A stretch of DNA of 64,000 nucleotides from JAICJC01 sp963709425 (GTDB taxonomy: Bacteria; Actinomycetota; Thermoleophilia; Gaiellales; JAICJC01). The stretch lies in the NCBI GenBank assembly GCA_963709425.1, contig CAVPWG010000001.1, positions 661,038 through 725,037 of the forward strand, read 5' to 3'. The notes beneath the pieces were generated by a model. The model was given only the letters and a program-made list of their open reading frames with translations, was not told where the DNA came from and did not search any database. Below, piece by piece: positions 25,244 through 35,343 of this stretch; within the stretch, counting starts at the first letter, position 1, and the number at the start of each line of letters is the position of its first letter. A program made the position numbers and the translations under genes.

Positions 25244-26455
25244 GTGAGCCGCCAGCGCACCATTCTCGTCCTCGCCGTGGCCTCCCAGGCCGCGTTCTCG
25301 ATGGTCACGTTCGGCCTCCCGGCGATCGGCGTGGAGATCCGGGAGCGCTTCGACCTCGGGCCCGCCGGCTTCGGCGCGGTGTTCGCGGCGGTCGGGATCG
25401 GCTCGGCCGCAGCGCTCATCCCCGCCGGCGCCCTGGTCGACCGCTTCGGCGGGCGGCGCATCCTCGTGATCGGAGGGCTCGTGAACGGTGCGGGCCTGAT
25501 CCTGGCCGCGTTCGCCGGCTCGGCGGCCGCGTACGCGGCGGCGCTCGTCGTGGCCGGGATCGGCGGAGCCGCCGTGCCGGTGGCCGGGATGACCGCGCTC
25601 CTGCGCGTGTTCGAACCGGAGAAGCGCGGCATGGCGATGGGCTGGCGCCAGCTCGGCGTGCCGCTCGGCGGCACGGTCGGGTCAGCCGTCCTGCCCGCCC
25701 TCGCGGCGGTGGGCGGCGTCCGTCTGGCGATGGCGGGAGCCGCTGTGGCAGCGACATCCACAGCGCTCCTCTTCGCGACCGTCTCCGACGGCCGGCCGGC
25801 CGCGCTCGCGCGCTCGCCGGGGCAGAGCGTCGCCGGCGTCCTTCGTATCCCGGGGTTCAGGCCGCTCCTGGCCGTCGGGCTCCTGTACGTCCTCGGCCTG
25901 GGCGCGATCCTCGCCCACTACGTCGGCGCGCTCCGTGACGCCGGGCTCTCCCACACCGAGGCGGCGGCGGGCTTCACGGCACTCAACATCACCGCCGCGC
26001 TCTCACGGCTCGTCTGGGGTCGGCTGGCCGACGGCCGCGGCGGCACGCGGCGGGCCCGGACGCTGCGCGACATCGGCATCCTCACGGTGTGCGCCGCCTG
26101 CCTCATGCCCGTCGCGCTGTCCGCCGGCGCGCCGGAGGCGCTGGTCGCCGGCGTCGTCCTGGCGTTCGGCGCGTTCGGCTTCAACGGCGTGCTCTACCTG
26201 CTCGCGGGCGAGCTCGCCGGCTCGACCCGGGCCGGGCGGGCTGTCGGAATCGCGTCGACGGTCGTCTTCGGCATGGGCGCCCTGGCCGCGCCGATCGCCG
26301 GGCTCGCGATCGAGCGGACCGGCTACGACGCCGTCTGGGTCCTGTCCGCCGTGGCCGCGGCGGCCGGCGCGATCACCGCCCGGCGGTGGCTCGAGCCCGT
26401 CGCCGTCGTGGCCGCCGAGGCCGAGGTCGTGCAGATCGCGGCGCCCGCCCGGTAA
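25244..26455 (+). CDS. MFS transporter
   Basis: This 403-aa major facilitator permease has about 12 membrane helices. The loop 2-3 motif is DRFGGRRIL and a second copy appears as GRLADGRGGTRR between the halves. The substrate cannot be told. GTG at 25244 lies 6 nt after TACGGT, a leaderless-type start, and it is divergent from the adenosyltransferase gene. Confidence 0.85.
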   Translation: MSRQRTILVLAVASQAAFSMVTFGLPAIGVEIRERFDLGPAGFGAVFAAVGIGSAAALIPAGALVDRFGGRRILVIGGLVNGAGLILAAFAGSAAAYAAALVVAGIGGAAVPVAGMTALLRVFEPEKRGMAMGWRQLGVPLGGTVGSAVLPALAAVGGVRLAMAGAAVAATSTALLFATVSDGRPAALARSPGQSVAGVLRIPGFRPLLAVGLLYVLGLGAILAHYVGALRDAGLSHTEAAAGFTALNITAALSRLVWGRLADGRGGTRRARTLRDIGILTVCAACLMPVALSAGAPEALVAGVVLAFGAFGFNGVLYLLAGELAGSTRAGRAVGIASTVVFGMGALAAPIAGLAIERTGYDAVWVLSAVAAAAGAITARRWLEPVAVVAAEAEVVQIAAPAR

Positions 26456-26481
26456 AGGAAACCACCCGGGGTCGGCCGTGC

Positions 26482-26916
26482 CTACAGCGGGATCGGGCAG
26501 TTCGTGCACGTGACGAGCCGCACCGTCGCGCCGGGCCGCGCCCAGCGGCCGGGCGCGTACCCGCGTGCGTTGACCGCCGAGACGAAGTAGCGCGGGCGCG
26601 TCCCGGGAAGCTCGATCGTGAACCTGCCGTCCGCGTCCGTCCGGGCCGTCGCCACCGGAGTGGGCGGATCGGCCATCAGCGGCCCGGCGGTCGAGAACGG
26701 GCGCGTGAAGATCCCGATCTTGATGCCGCCCTGAGGCGATCCGCCGTGCGGGTGCGCCGAGGTGGTGGCGTAGAAGACGCCCGAGATCCGCATGGTTCCC
26801 GGCGCCGACGGGGGCGGTGGCTGCGAGCTGCCCCCGCCGCCCCCCGCCGCCTGACCGCATCCGGCGGCCAGGACGGCGGTGGTGACAAGGAGCGCTGCGA
26901 GCGGCCGAACGTGCAT
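26482..26916 (-). CDS. Lipoprotein with Ig-like carboxypeptidase-regulatory fold
   Basis: The 144-aa precursor has a signal peptide and lipobox LAAGC (Cys20), then a Gly/Ser/Pro linker and a small beta domain with ARTDADGRFTIELPGTRPRYFVSAVN, the pattern of carboxypeptidase-regulatory or Cna-B-like domains. It ends CTNCPIPL, whose two cysteines could form a disulfide. It is probably anchored to the outer face of the membrane; function unknown. Convergent with the MFS gene. Confidence 0.75.
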   Translation of the reverse strand: MHVRPLAALLVTTAVLAAGCGQAAGGGGGSSQPPPPSAPGTMRISGVFYATTSAHPHGGSPQGGIKIGIFTRPFSTAGPLMADPPTPVATARTDADGRFTIELPGTRPRYFVSAVNARGYAPGRWARPGATVRLVTCTNCPIPL

Positions 26917-26947
26917 ATCCCTTAGTCGGCGTTCCGAGCCGAAAGGT

Positions 26948-27706
26948 TCACGCCGGCCTGCGGGCGAGCATGACGATGCGGCGGGAGCCCATTTCGAGAT
27001 CCGACCCGTCGAGCCCGCCCCACAGCCGCTCGACCTCGAGCCCCGCGCCGTCGGCGATCGCCGCCAGCTCCGGCGCGGTGTAGGCCCGGTGGGAGAAGCG
27101 GCGGGTGCGGCGATCCGCGCCGCTCGTGAACGTCCAGGTCGTCTCGAACCGCCCGCGGGCAGCGTCGTAGGCCCGCTCCTCGAGCATCACCGTCCCGTCC
27201 GAGAGCTCGTGCCAGCCGCGCACCTCGAAGCGCGGGAAGACGGCCACCGGATTGATGGTCTCGAGCAGGAACGCCCCGCCGGGCGCGAGCGCCGCGGCGA
27301 CCCGGCCCATGACGAGGCGGTTGTCGGCCTCGTCGGCGAAGTAGCCGAACGCGGTGAACATGTTGATGACTGCATCGAACTCGGCGTCGAAGGCGATCCG
27401 GCGCATGTCGGCGGGCTCGAGCCGCAGGTCGACACCGGCCTCGGCCGCGCGTACGGCGGCCAGAGCGAGCGACGGCTCGCTCAGGTCGACACCGGTCACC
27501 GCACAGCCGTGCCGCGCCAACTCGACGCTGTGGCGGCCGTGCCCGCACGCCAGGTCGAGGACGCGCATCCCGGGCTCCAGCGCGAGCGCCTCGATCAGGA
27601 ACTCGGCCTCGGCGGCCGTCGCCTCGGGCGGGTAGCGGTCCGCCGCGAACCGCAGGTAGTCCTCGTCGAAGAAGTCCTCGAACCAGTCGGGGTCAGCCGT
27701 ATTCAT
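26948..27706 (-). CDS. SAM-dependent methyltransferase
   Basis: This 252-aa class I methyltransferase has motif I VLDLACGHGRHSVELA near 46, GVDLSEPSL for motif II and FDAVINMFTAFGYF for motif IV. The target is unknown; similar proteins methylate small molecules. ATG 27706 overlaps the end of the dehydrogenase gene by 14 nt. Confidence 0.85.
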   Translation of the reverse strand: MNTADPDWFEDFFDEDYLRFAADRYPPEATAAEAEFLIEALALEPGMRVLDLACGHGRHSVELARHGCAVTGVDLSEPSLALAAVRAAEAGVDLRLEPADMRRIAFDAEFDAVINMFTAFGYFADEADNRLVMGRVAAALAPGGAFLLETINPVAVFPRFEVRGWHELSDGTVMLEERAYDAARGRFETTWTFTSGADRRTRRFSHRAYTAPELAAIADGAGLEVERLWGGLDGSDLEMGSRRIVMLARRPA

Positions 27707-28532
27707 AGAACCCGCGGCCCGATTTGCGCCCGAGCCGGCCGGCCTCGACGTAGCTTCGAAGGAGCGGGCACGGCCGGTACTTGGAGTCGCCGAGGCCATC
27801 GTGCAGCACCTCCATGATGGCGAGGCACGTGTCGAGGCCGATCAGGTCGGCGAGCTGGAGCGGGCCCATCGGATGGCTCATCCCGAGACGCATCACCATG
27901 TCGATCGACTCGCGGTCGCCGACGCCCTCCATGAGGCAGTAGACGGCCTCGTTGATCATCGGGAGCAGGATCCGGTTGGCGATGAATCCGGGGTAGTCGC
28001 GCGACTCGGCGACCGTCTTTCCCATTCGCTCGGCGGCGGCCCGCACGGCCGCGGCGGCCTCGTCCGAGGTCTCGAGCCCGCGGATCAGCTCGACGAGCGG
28101 CATCAGCGGGACCGGGTTCATGAAGTGCATCCCGACGACCCGCTCCGGCCGGGACGTTGCCGCCGCGAGGCGCGTGATCGGGATCGAGCTCGTGTTCGAG
28201 GCGAGGACGGCGCCGTCGCCCACCGCGCGGTCGAGGCCGGCGAAGATCCGAAGCTTCAGGTCGATGTCCTCGGTCGCCGCCTCGATGGCGATGTCGGCCG
28301 GGCCAGGGTCGGCCGCGGTCGCGATGCGGCCGAGCGCAGCTCCGGCGTCGCCTGCGTCGACCTTGCCCTTCTCGACCAGCTTGGCGAGCGAGGCCTCGAT
28401 GCCCGACCGGGCCCGCGCGAGCTGCGTCGGCTCGACGTCGACGAGCGTCACGTCATAGCCGGCAACCGCTGCGACCTGGGCGATTCCCGACCCCATCTGC
28501 CCGGCCCCGACCACGCAGATCGCCTCGCTCAC
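27693..28532 (-). CDS. 3-hydroxybutyryl-CoA dehydrogenase
   Basis: This 279-aa NAD(P)-dependent enzyme oxidises 3-hydroxyacyl-CoA. The N-terminal nucleotide motif is VVGAGQMGSGIAQVAA, followed by EAATEDIDLK, SNTSSIPIT, the catalytic His in GMHFMNPVPLM, and FIANRILLPMINEA. The single-function form has no hydratase part. GTG 28532 overlaps the thiolase stop in GTGA, so the two beta-oxidation steps are co-expressed. Confidence 0.94.
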   Translation of the reverse strand: MSEAICVVGAGQMGSGIAQVAAVAGYDVTLVDVEPTQLARARSGIEASLAKLVEKGKVDAGDAGAALGRIATAADPGPADIAIEAATEDIDLKLRIFAGLDRAVGDGAVLASNTSSIPITRLAAATSRPERVVGMHFMNPVPLMPLVELIRGLETSDEAAAAVRAAAERMGKTVAESRDYPGFIANRILLPMINEAVYCLMEGVGDRESIDMVMRLGMSHPMGPLQLADLIGLDTCLAIMEVLHDGLGDSKYRPCPLLRSYVEAGRLGRKSGRGFYEYG

Positions 28533-29719
28533 GGGGGGAAGACCTCGAGCACGGTCGCATCGCCCTGAGCCGCGCCCGAGCAGATCGCCGCGACGCCGAT
28601 CCCGCCCCCGCGGCGGCGAAGCTCGTAGACGAGCGTGCCGAGCAGCCGCGCGCCCGAGGCGCCGATCGGGTGGCCGAGCGCCACCGCGCCGCCGTTCACA
28701 TTGACGCGGTCCTCGTCGATCTCGAGCAGCCGCATCGTGTTGAGCGCGACCGAGCAGAACGCCTCGTTCACCTCGAGCAGGTCGACGTCGGAGACGGCCA
28801 GGCCCGCCTTCTCGAGCGCGACCCTCGTCGCCGCCGCGGGCGTTCGCACGAGGTAGGCGTAGTCGTCGGCCACGTACCCGTGGCCCCGGATCGCGGCCAG
28901 CGGAGCCAGCCCACGCCCCTTCGCCCACGACTCGGAGGCGAGCACGAGCGCGGCCGCGCCGTCGTTCACACCGGGCGCATTTCCCGCCGTCGTGGAGCCG
29001 TCGGCGACGAAGACGGGCTTGAGCGCGGCCAGGCGCTCGAGCGACGTGTCGCGGCGCGGGCTCTCGTCGGTGTCGACCACCGTCGCGCCCTTCCGGCCCT
29101 GGATCGTCACGGGCGCGATCTCCTCGGCGAACCGGCCGCCGTCGATGGCCGCGACGGCACGCTCGTGGGAGCGGAGCGCCCAGGCGTCCTGCTGCTCGCG
29201 CGAGATGCCGACCTCGGCGGCCACGACCGAGTTCTGCTCGGCCATGATGAGCCCGTCGAAGGTGCAGGTCAGCCCGTCGTAGGTCATCGAGTCGAGCACC
29301 GCGCCGTCACCCATGCCGTAGCCGAACCGGCCCTTCGGCAGAAGATACGGCGCGTTCGACATCGACTCCATTCCCCCGGCCAGGATGACGTCGTGCTCGC
29401 CCGCCCGGATCATGACGTCGGCCAGCGTCGCGGCCCGCATGCCCGATGCGCACACCTTGTTGACCGTCTCCGATCCGACCGTCGGACCGAGCCCGATCCC
29501 GACAGACACCTGCCGCGAGGGGATCTGACCGGCGCCGGCCTGGAGTACCTCCCCCATGACGACGTAGCCGATGTCCCCCGGCGCGACGCCGGAGCGCTCG
29601 AGCGCGGCCGCCGCAGCGTGCGTCCCGAGCTCCGGCCCGGAGAGGCTCGCGAGGCCGCCGCCGAGCCTGGCAAACGGCGTTCGGGCGGCGCTCAGAATGA
29701 CGGTTCGTGCTTGACTCAT
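28529..29719 (-). CDS. Acetyl-CoA acetyltransferase (thiolase)
   Basis: This 396-aa thiolase cleaves or forms acetoacetyl-CoA and longer 3-ketoacyl-CoA. The acylated cysteine is in NKVCASGMRA, the His in GGAVALGHPIGASGAR and the second Cys in AAICSGAAQG, so the triad is complete. ATG at 29719 (MSQARTV) is the usual start; upstream extension would overlap the divergent trp promoter. Direction in vivo is not set by sequence; the dehydrogenase neighbour suggests beta-oxidation or butyrate metabolism. Confidence 0.94.
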   Translation of the reverse strand: MSQARTVILSAARTPFARLGGGLASLSGPELGTHAAAAALERSGVAPGDIGYVVMGEVLQAGAGQIPSRQVSVGIGLGPTVGSETVNKVCASGMRAATLADVMIRAGEHDVILAGGMESMSNAPYLLPKGRFGYGMGDGAVLDSMTYDGLTCTFDGLIMAEQNSVVAAEVGISREQQDAWALRSHERAVAAIDGGRFAEEIAPVTIQGRKGATVVDTDESPRRDTSLERLAALKPVFVADGSTTAGNAPGVNDGAAALVLASESWAKGRGLAPLAAIRGHGYVADDYAYLVRTPAAATRVALEKAGLAVSDVDLLEVNEAFCSVALNTMRLLEIDEDRVNVNGGAVALGHPIGASGARLLGTLVYELRRRGGGIGVAAICSGAAQGDATVLEVFPP

Positions 29720-29739
29720 GGCCAGCCATGCAGCATAGT
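29711..29739 (+). promoter_or_regulatory. trp operon promoter
   Basis: The -35 TTGACT (29711-29716) and -10 CATAGT (29734-29739) are separated by 17 nt, the best sigma70-like match in this region. Transcription should start about 29746-29747, at the GTG of the leader peptide. The promoter overlaps the thiolase start codon on the other strand, and TTGACT is mirrored by AGTCAA at 29737-29742. Confidence 0.7.
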
Positions 29740-29746
29740 CAAGCCC

Positions 29747-29803
29747 GTGCAAACGACCTTCGGACAGTGGTGGTGGCGGCGCGAGCGAGGTGCGGCCCGC
29801 TAG
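29747..29803 (+). CDS. trpL: trp operon leader peptide (Trp-Trp-Trp)
   Basis: An 18-codon frame from GTG encodes MQTTFGQWWWRRERGAAR, with three adjacent Trp codons at 29768-29776. It is followed by an intrinsic terminator and then trpE, the classical layout for ribosome-mediated attenuation. A GTGGCG in the Trp-codon region is complementary to CGCCAC just after the stop codon, as expected for the 1:2 pause hairpin. The predicted transcription start falls at or next to the GTG, so it is probably translated leaderless. Too short for ordinary gene callers. Confidence 0.85.
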   Translation: MQTTFGQWWWRRERGAAR

Positions 29804-29832
29804 CTACGCCACGGCATCCGCGCTTCGCACAG

Positions 29833-29864
29833 GCCTCTCCGCCCCCCGGGCGAGGGGCTTTTTT
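29833..29864 (+). terminator. trp attenuator terminator
   Basis: A GC-rich hairpin pairs GCCTCTCCGCCC (29833-29844) with GGGCGAGGGGC (29848-29858), giving 11 pairs with one G-U and one bulge. Six T residues follow (29859-29864). It stands between the Trp-rich leader peptide and the trpE start. A T-tract this long is rare in the window. Confidence 0.85.
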
Positions 29865-29870
29865 CATGCC

Positions 29871-31198
29871 ATGACACCCGAACGCCACACCCGCGAGCTT
29901 CCCGCCGACCTGATCACGCCGGTCGGCGCGTACCTGCGGCTGCGCGAGGTGCTGGGCGCGCCGGCCTTCCTGCTCGAATCCGTCGAGCGGGGCGAGCAGG
30001 TGGGCCGCTACTCGTTCCTGGCCGCCGGGCTCCCGGCCGTCGGGACGCTCGAGGAGGCGGCCGCGTTCGCCACGTACCAGCCCGGGCCCGTCGCCGGGGC
30101 GCCGCCCTTCGCCGGAGGCGCCGTCGGGTTCCTGAGCTACGACTGGGTGGCGGAGCTCGAGCCGGTGCCGCTGCCCGCGGCCAACGGCGCCGATGCCGGC
30201 CTGCCGACGATGCGCTTCCTGCTGGCCGAGACGGTCGTCGCGTTCGACCACGTCCGCCGCACGATGACGGTCACAGGAGCGCGGGGCGCCGTCGACCGTG
30301 CGATCGACGCGCTCGGCGGCCCGCTCGGGGTGCCTGTGGCGGAGCCGGTCATGCCGGGTGCGGCCGAGGCCGAGATGACCGAGGCCGGGTACGTGGCCGC
30401 GGTCGAGCGGGCCAAGGAGCACATCGCCGCGGGCGACGCCTACCAGATCGTCCCGTCCCAGCGCGTGCGCCGCTCGACTGGCGCGTCGCCGGCGGCGATC
30501 TACCGGGCGCTCAGGGCAGTCAACCCGTCGCCGTACATGTTCCTGCTCGACATGGAGGGCTACCAGCTCATCGGCTCGTCGCCCGAGACGCACGTGCGGC
30601 TCGACCTCGACGGCACCTGCGAGCTGCGCCCGATCGCGGGGACCCGCCCCCGCGGCGCGACGCCGGCGGAGGACGACGCCCTGGCCGCCGAGCTCCGCAA
30701 GAGTGAGAAGGACCGGGCCGAGCACACGATGCTGGTCGACCTGGCTCGGAACGACCTGGGCCGCGTGTGCCTCCCGGGGTCGGTGCGGGTCGAGCGGTTC
30801 ATGGACGTCGAGCGCTACTCGCACGTCATGCACCTCGTCTCGCGGGTCTTCGGGCAGATCGGCGCCGGCCGCGACGCGCCCGCGCTCCTGCGGGCCACAT
30901 TCCCGGCCGGCACGGTTTCGGGCGCTCCCAAGGTGCGCGCGATGCAGATCATCTCCGAGCTCGAGGGCCGCCGCCGGGGCGCGTATGCCGGCGCGGTCGG
31001 CTGGCTCGGGTTCGGAGGCGACATGGACACCTGCATCGCGATCCGGACGGTCGTCCTGCGCGATGGTGTCGCCTACCTCCAGTCGGGCGGCGGGATCGTC
31101 GCCGACTCCGACCCCGGCGACGAGTACCGCGAGGCCATGAACAAGGTCGCCGCGCTCGGCGCCGCCATCGACCGGGCCGAGTCAGGGGTGTACGGGCG

Positions 31199-31202
<4 letters not shown>
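29871..31202 (+). CDS. trpE: Anthranilate synthase component I
   Basis: This 443-aa chorismate-using subunit makes anthranilate with TrpG. The Trp feedback site is suggested by AFLLESVERGEQVGRYSFLA near 25-45 (the LLES motif). Catalytic signatures are IAAGDAYQIVPSQR, PIAGTRPRG, SEKDRAEHTMLVDLARNDLGRV and GTVSGAPKVRAM. ATG 29871 is the start; the only purine-rich ribosome site, GAGGGG, lies within the terminator stem 13 nt upstream. The stop overlaps trpG in ATGA. Confidence 0.96.
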
Positions 31203-32807
<1,605 letters not shown>

Positions 32808-32811
<4 letters not shown>

Positions 32812-33533
32812 GCGGCTACCTGACCCGGCTCTCGGGCGACGTGCGCCGCGACGCGCCGGAGCCGGCGCGCGGGTTCGGCGATGCGCTGCGATCCGGCGCC
32901 GACATCGCGGTGATCGCCGAGATCAAGCGCGCCTCGCCGTCCGAGGGCGGGATCGCTCCGAGCGCCGACGTCGCCCAGACGGCGCGCGCGTACGCGGCCG
33001 GCGGGGCCGCGGCGATGTCGGTCCTCGTCGCCGAGCGCGACTTCAGCGGCAGCCTGGCGGACCTGCGCGATGCCCGGGCCGCGATGGGCCTGCCGGCGCT
33101 CGCGAAGGAGTTCACGATCTTCCCGCAGCAGGTCGCGGCTCAGCGGATGGCCGGCGCCGACGCGGTCCTCGTCCTGCTCGCGCTCCTCTCCGACGGCGAG
33201 GCGGCGCGGCTCATGCAGACCGCGGAGCTGCTCGGCATGGACGCGCTCGTCGAGGCGCACACCGCCGACGAGGTCGAGCGGGCCCTCGGGCTGGACGCCG
33301 CGATCGTGGGCGTAAACGCGCGCGACCTGGAGTCGCTCGAGGTCGATCGCGACCGCCAGCTCGAGCTGCTCGCGACGCTGCCGCCTTCGGTCGTGCGGGT
33401 CGCCGAGTCGGGCATCGCCGCCCGGGCCGACGTCGAGGCGGCGCGCGACGCCGGCGCGGACGCCGTCCTGGTCGGCACGTCGCTCATGCGCCGCCCGGAG
33501 CTCCTGGCCGAGCTGCTGGGGGTGCGGCGGTGA
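32808..33533 (+). CDS. trpC: Indole-3-glycerol phosphate synthase
   Basis: This 241-aa TIM-barrel enzyme closes the indole ring. Catalytic Lys and Glu regions are seen in IAEIKRASPSEGG near 38 and LAKEFTIFPQQV, then VGVNARDLESLEVD, VAESGIAARADVE and AVLVGTSLMRRP. It starts in the GTGA overlap with trpD and ends in a GTGA overlap with trpF. Confidence 0.95.
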
Positions 33534-34183
33534 CGCTCGTCAAGATCTGCGGCCTCATGCGGCCGGACGACGTCGACGCCGCCGTCGAGGCCGGGGCCGA
33601 CCTGGTCGGCTTCATTCTCGTCGAGGGCACGCCGCGCTACCTCGAGCCCGACCGGGCCCGCGCGCTCGCCGCCCGCGTCCCGGCGCGCGTCCGCACGGTC
33701 GCGGTGATCGCCGGCAGCGCAGGGTCGGGAATGGCGCATCTGGACGGGTTCGATCTGGTGCAGACCTACGACACACCGGCACAGTTCCGTGACGCGGTGG
33801 GGTCAGACCCCACCCCTGCCGGCGAGACAGATCCGGCCGGTCTGAATCAGACCGGTGACGCGGCGACACAGGTTGGCGAGGTGATCGTCGCGAGCCGTGG
33901 CCGGTCTCCGGAGAATGTGCCGGACGGCGTGCCGATTCTGCTCGACCTGCCGTTCGGCTCGCGGCCCGACGGGGATGAGCTCCGCGCCCACTGGGCGCGC
34001 GCTGCCGCGGTCCGCCAACCGGTCATCCTGGCCGGCGGCCTCGATCCCGAGAACGTCGCCGACGCCGTTCGCGCCGCCCGGCCCTGGGGCGTCGACACCG
34101 CACGCGGGGTCGAGACCGCACCGGGCGTGAAGGACCACGACCTCGTCCGCGCGTTCGTCCGCAATGCGAAGGAGGCGCCGTGA
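33530..34183 (+). CDS. trpF: Phosphoribosylanthranilate isomerase, with inserted loop
   Basis: This 217-aa TIM barrel carries the catalytic Cys7 (VKICGL) and Asp139 (ILLDLP) of TrpF and ends with VDTARGVETAPGVKDHDLVRAFV, the family C-terminus. Two features are odd. Residues about 90-110 come from a doublet of hairpin repeats inserted in frame, giving a Gly/Pro/Thr/Asp-rich loop. The usual QLHG strand motif reads QTYD, and the Gly-rich phosphate loop after Asp139 reads FGSRPDG. It may be weak or aided by another isomerase, but the frame is intact within the operon. Confidence 0.88.
   Translation: MTLVKICGLMRPDDVDAAVEAGADLVGFILVEGTPRYLEPDRARALAARVPARVRTVAVIAGSAGSGMAHLDGFDLVQTYDTPAQFRDAVGSDPTPAGETDPAGLNQTGDAATQVGEVIVASRGRSPENVPDGVPILLDLPFGSRPDGDELRAHWARAAAVRQPVILAGGLDPENVADAVRAARPWGVDTARGVETAPGVKDHDLVRAFVRNAKEAP
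33797..33855. repeat. REP-like hairpin doublet inside trpF
   Basis: Two perfect palindromes lie in tandem: GTGGGGTC-A-GACCCCAC (33797-33813, 8-bp arms) and CCGGTCTGA-A-TCAGACCGG (33837-33855, 9-bp arms), 23 nt apart. The first shares its GGGGTC/GACCCC core with hairpins near 48.1 kb, 48.5 kb and 60.2 kb and resembles the RAYT-flanking repeats. They sit within coding sequence and keep the frame. Confidence 0.75.
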
Positions 34184-35343
34184 CGGCGATGCCCGACTCC
34201 CGCGGCCGGTTCGGCGATTTCGGCGGCCGGTTCGTCCCCGAGACCGTGATGGGCGCCCTCGACGAGCTCGCCGCGGGGTACGAGGCCGCCCGCGCCGACC
34301 CGGCGTTCGCCGCCGACGTGGAGCGGCTGGGCCGCGACTACGTCGGCCGGCCGTCGCCCCTCTACCTCGCCGAGCGGCTGGGCGAGGAGTCGCGAGCGCG
34401 CATCTGGCTGAAGCGCGAGGACCTGAACCACACGGGGGCGCACAAGATCAACAACGCCGTGGGCCAAGCCCTGCTCGCCGTCCGGCTCGGCAAGCGCCGC
34501 ATCGTCGCCGAGACGGGCGCGGGCCAGCACGGCGTCGCGACGGCGACGGTGTGCGCGCGGTTCGGGCTCGAGTGCCATGTCTACATGGGCGAGGAGGACA
34601 TCCGCCGCCAGCACCCCAACGTCGTTCGGATGCGCATGCTGGGCGCCGAGCTCATCCCCGTGACGTCGGGCTCGGCGACGCTCAAGGACGCCATGAACGA
34701 GGCGATCCGCGACTGGATCACCAACGTCGAGACGACCCACTACCTGATCGGCTCGGCCGCCGGCCCGCACCCGTACCCGGTGCTGGTGCGCGACCTCCAG
34801 TCGGTGATCGGCCGCGAGGCCCGCGAGCAGATCGTCGAGCGCGAAGGCCGCCTGCCCGACGCCGTCTGCGCCTGCGTGGGCGGGGGGTCGAACGCCATCG
34901 GTCTCTTCCACCCATTCCTCGAGGACGCCGACGTCGCCCTCTGGGGCGCCGAGGCGGGCGGCGACGAGCGCGGCGACGCGGCGACGCTCTCGCACGGGCG
35001 CGTCTCCGTGCTCCACGGCTCGCGCTCCTACGTCCTCGCGGACGCCGACGGGCAGGTGCTCGAGTCGCACTCCATCTCGGCCGGTCTCGACTACCCCGGC
35101 GTCGGGCCGGAGCATTCGTATCTGAAGGACGCCGGCCGGGCGCGCTACGAACCGGTCACCGACGCCGACGCGCTTGCCGCCTTCCATCTGACGTGCGTCA
35201 GGGAGGGGATCATCCCGGCGCTCGAGTCGGCCCACGCCGTGGCGCTGGCGCTACGGCACGCGCGCCCGGGCGAGATCTGGCTCGTCGGCCTCTCGGGCCG
35301 CGGCGACAAGGACGTCGACGCGGTCGAGGCGATCGAGGGATGA
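34180..35343 (+). CDS. trpB: Tryptophan synthase beta chain (TrpB1)
   Basis: This 387-aa PLP subunit makes tryptophan from indole and serine. The PLP lysine is Lys89 in HTGAHKINNAVGQ, and the phosphate loop is CVGGGSNAIGLF. N-terminal FGDFGGRFVPETVM is the TrpB1 signature. It overlaps trpF in GTGA and trpA in ATGA, so the alpha-beta complex is co-translated. A second, TrpB2-type gene occurs at 52203-53579. Confidence 0.97.
   Translation: MTAMPDSRGRFGDFGGRFVPETVMGALDELAAGYEAARADPAFAADVERLGRDYVGRPSPLYLAERLGEESRARIWLKREDLNHTGAHKINNAVGQALLAVRLGKRRIVAETGAGQHGVATATVCARFGLECHVYMGEEDIRRQHPNVVRMRMLGAELIPVTSGSATLKDAMNEAIRDWITNVETTHYLIGSAAGPHPYPVLVRDLQSVIGREAREQIVEREGRLPDAVCACVGGGSNAIGLFHPFLEDADVALWGAEAGGDERGDAATLSHGRVSVLHGSRSYVLADADGQVLESHSISAGLDYPGVGPEHSYLKDAGRARYEPVTDADALAAFHLTCVREGIIPALESAHAVALALRHARPGEIWLVGLSGRGDKDVDAVEAIEG

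Noticed and set aside
33500..34200. trpF as a pseudogene because of the repeat insertion
   Set aside because: The frame is intact, the catalytic Cys and Asp are present and both operon overlaps are kept, so a functional gene is more likely.
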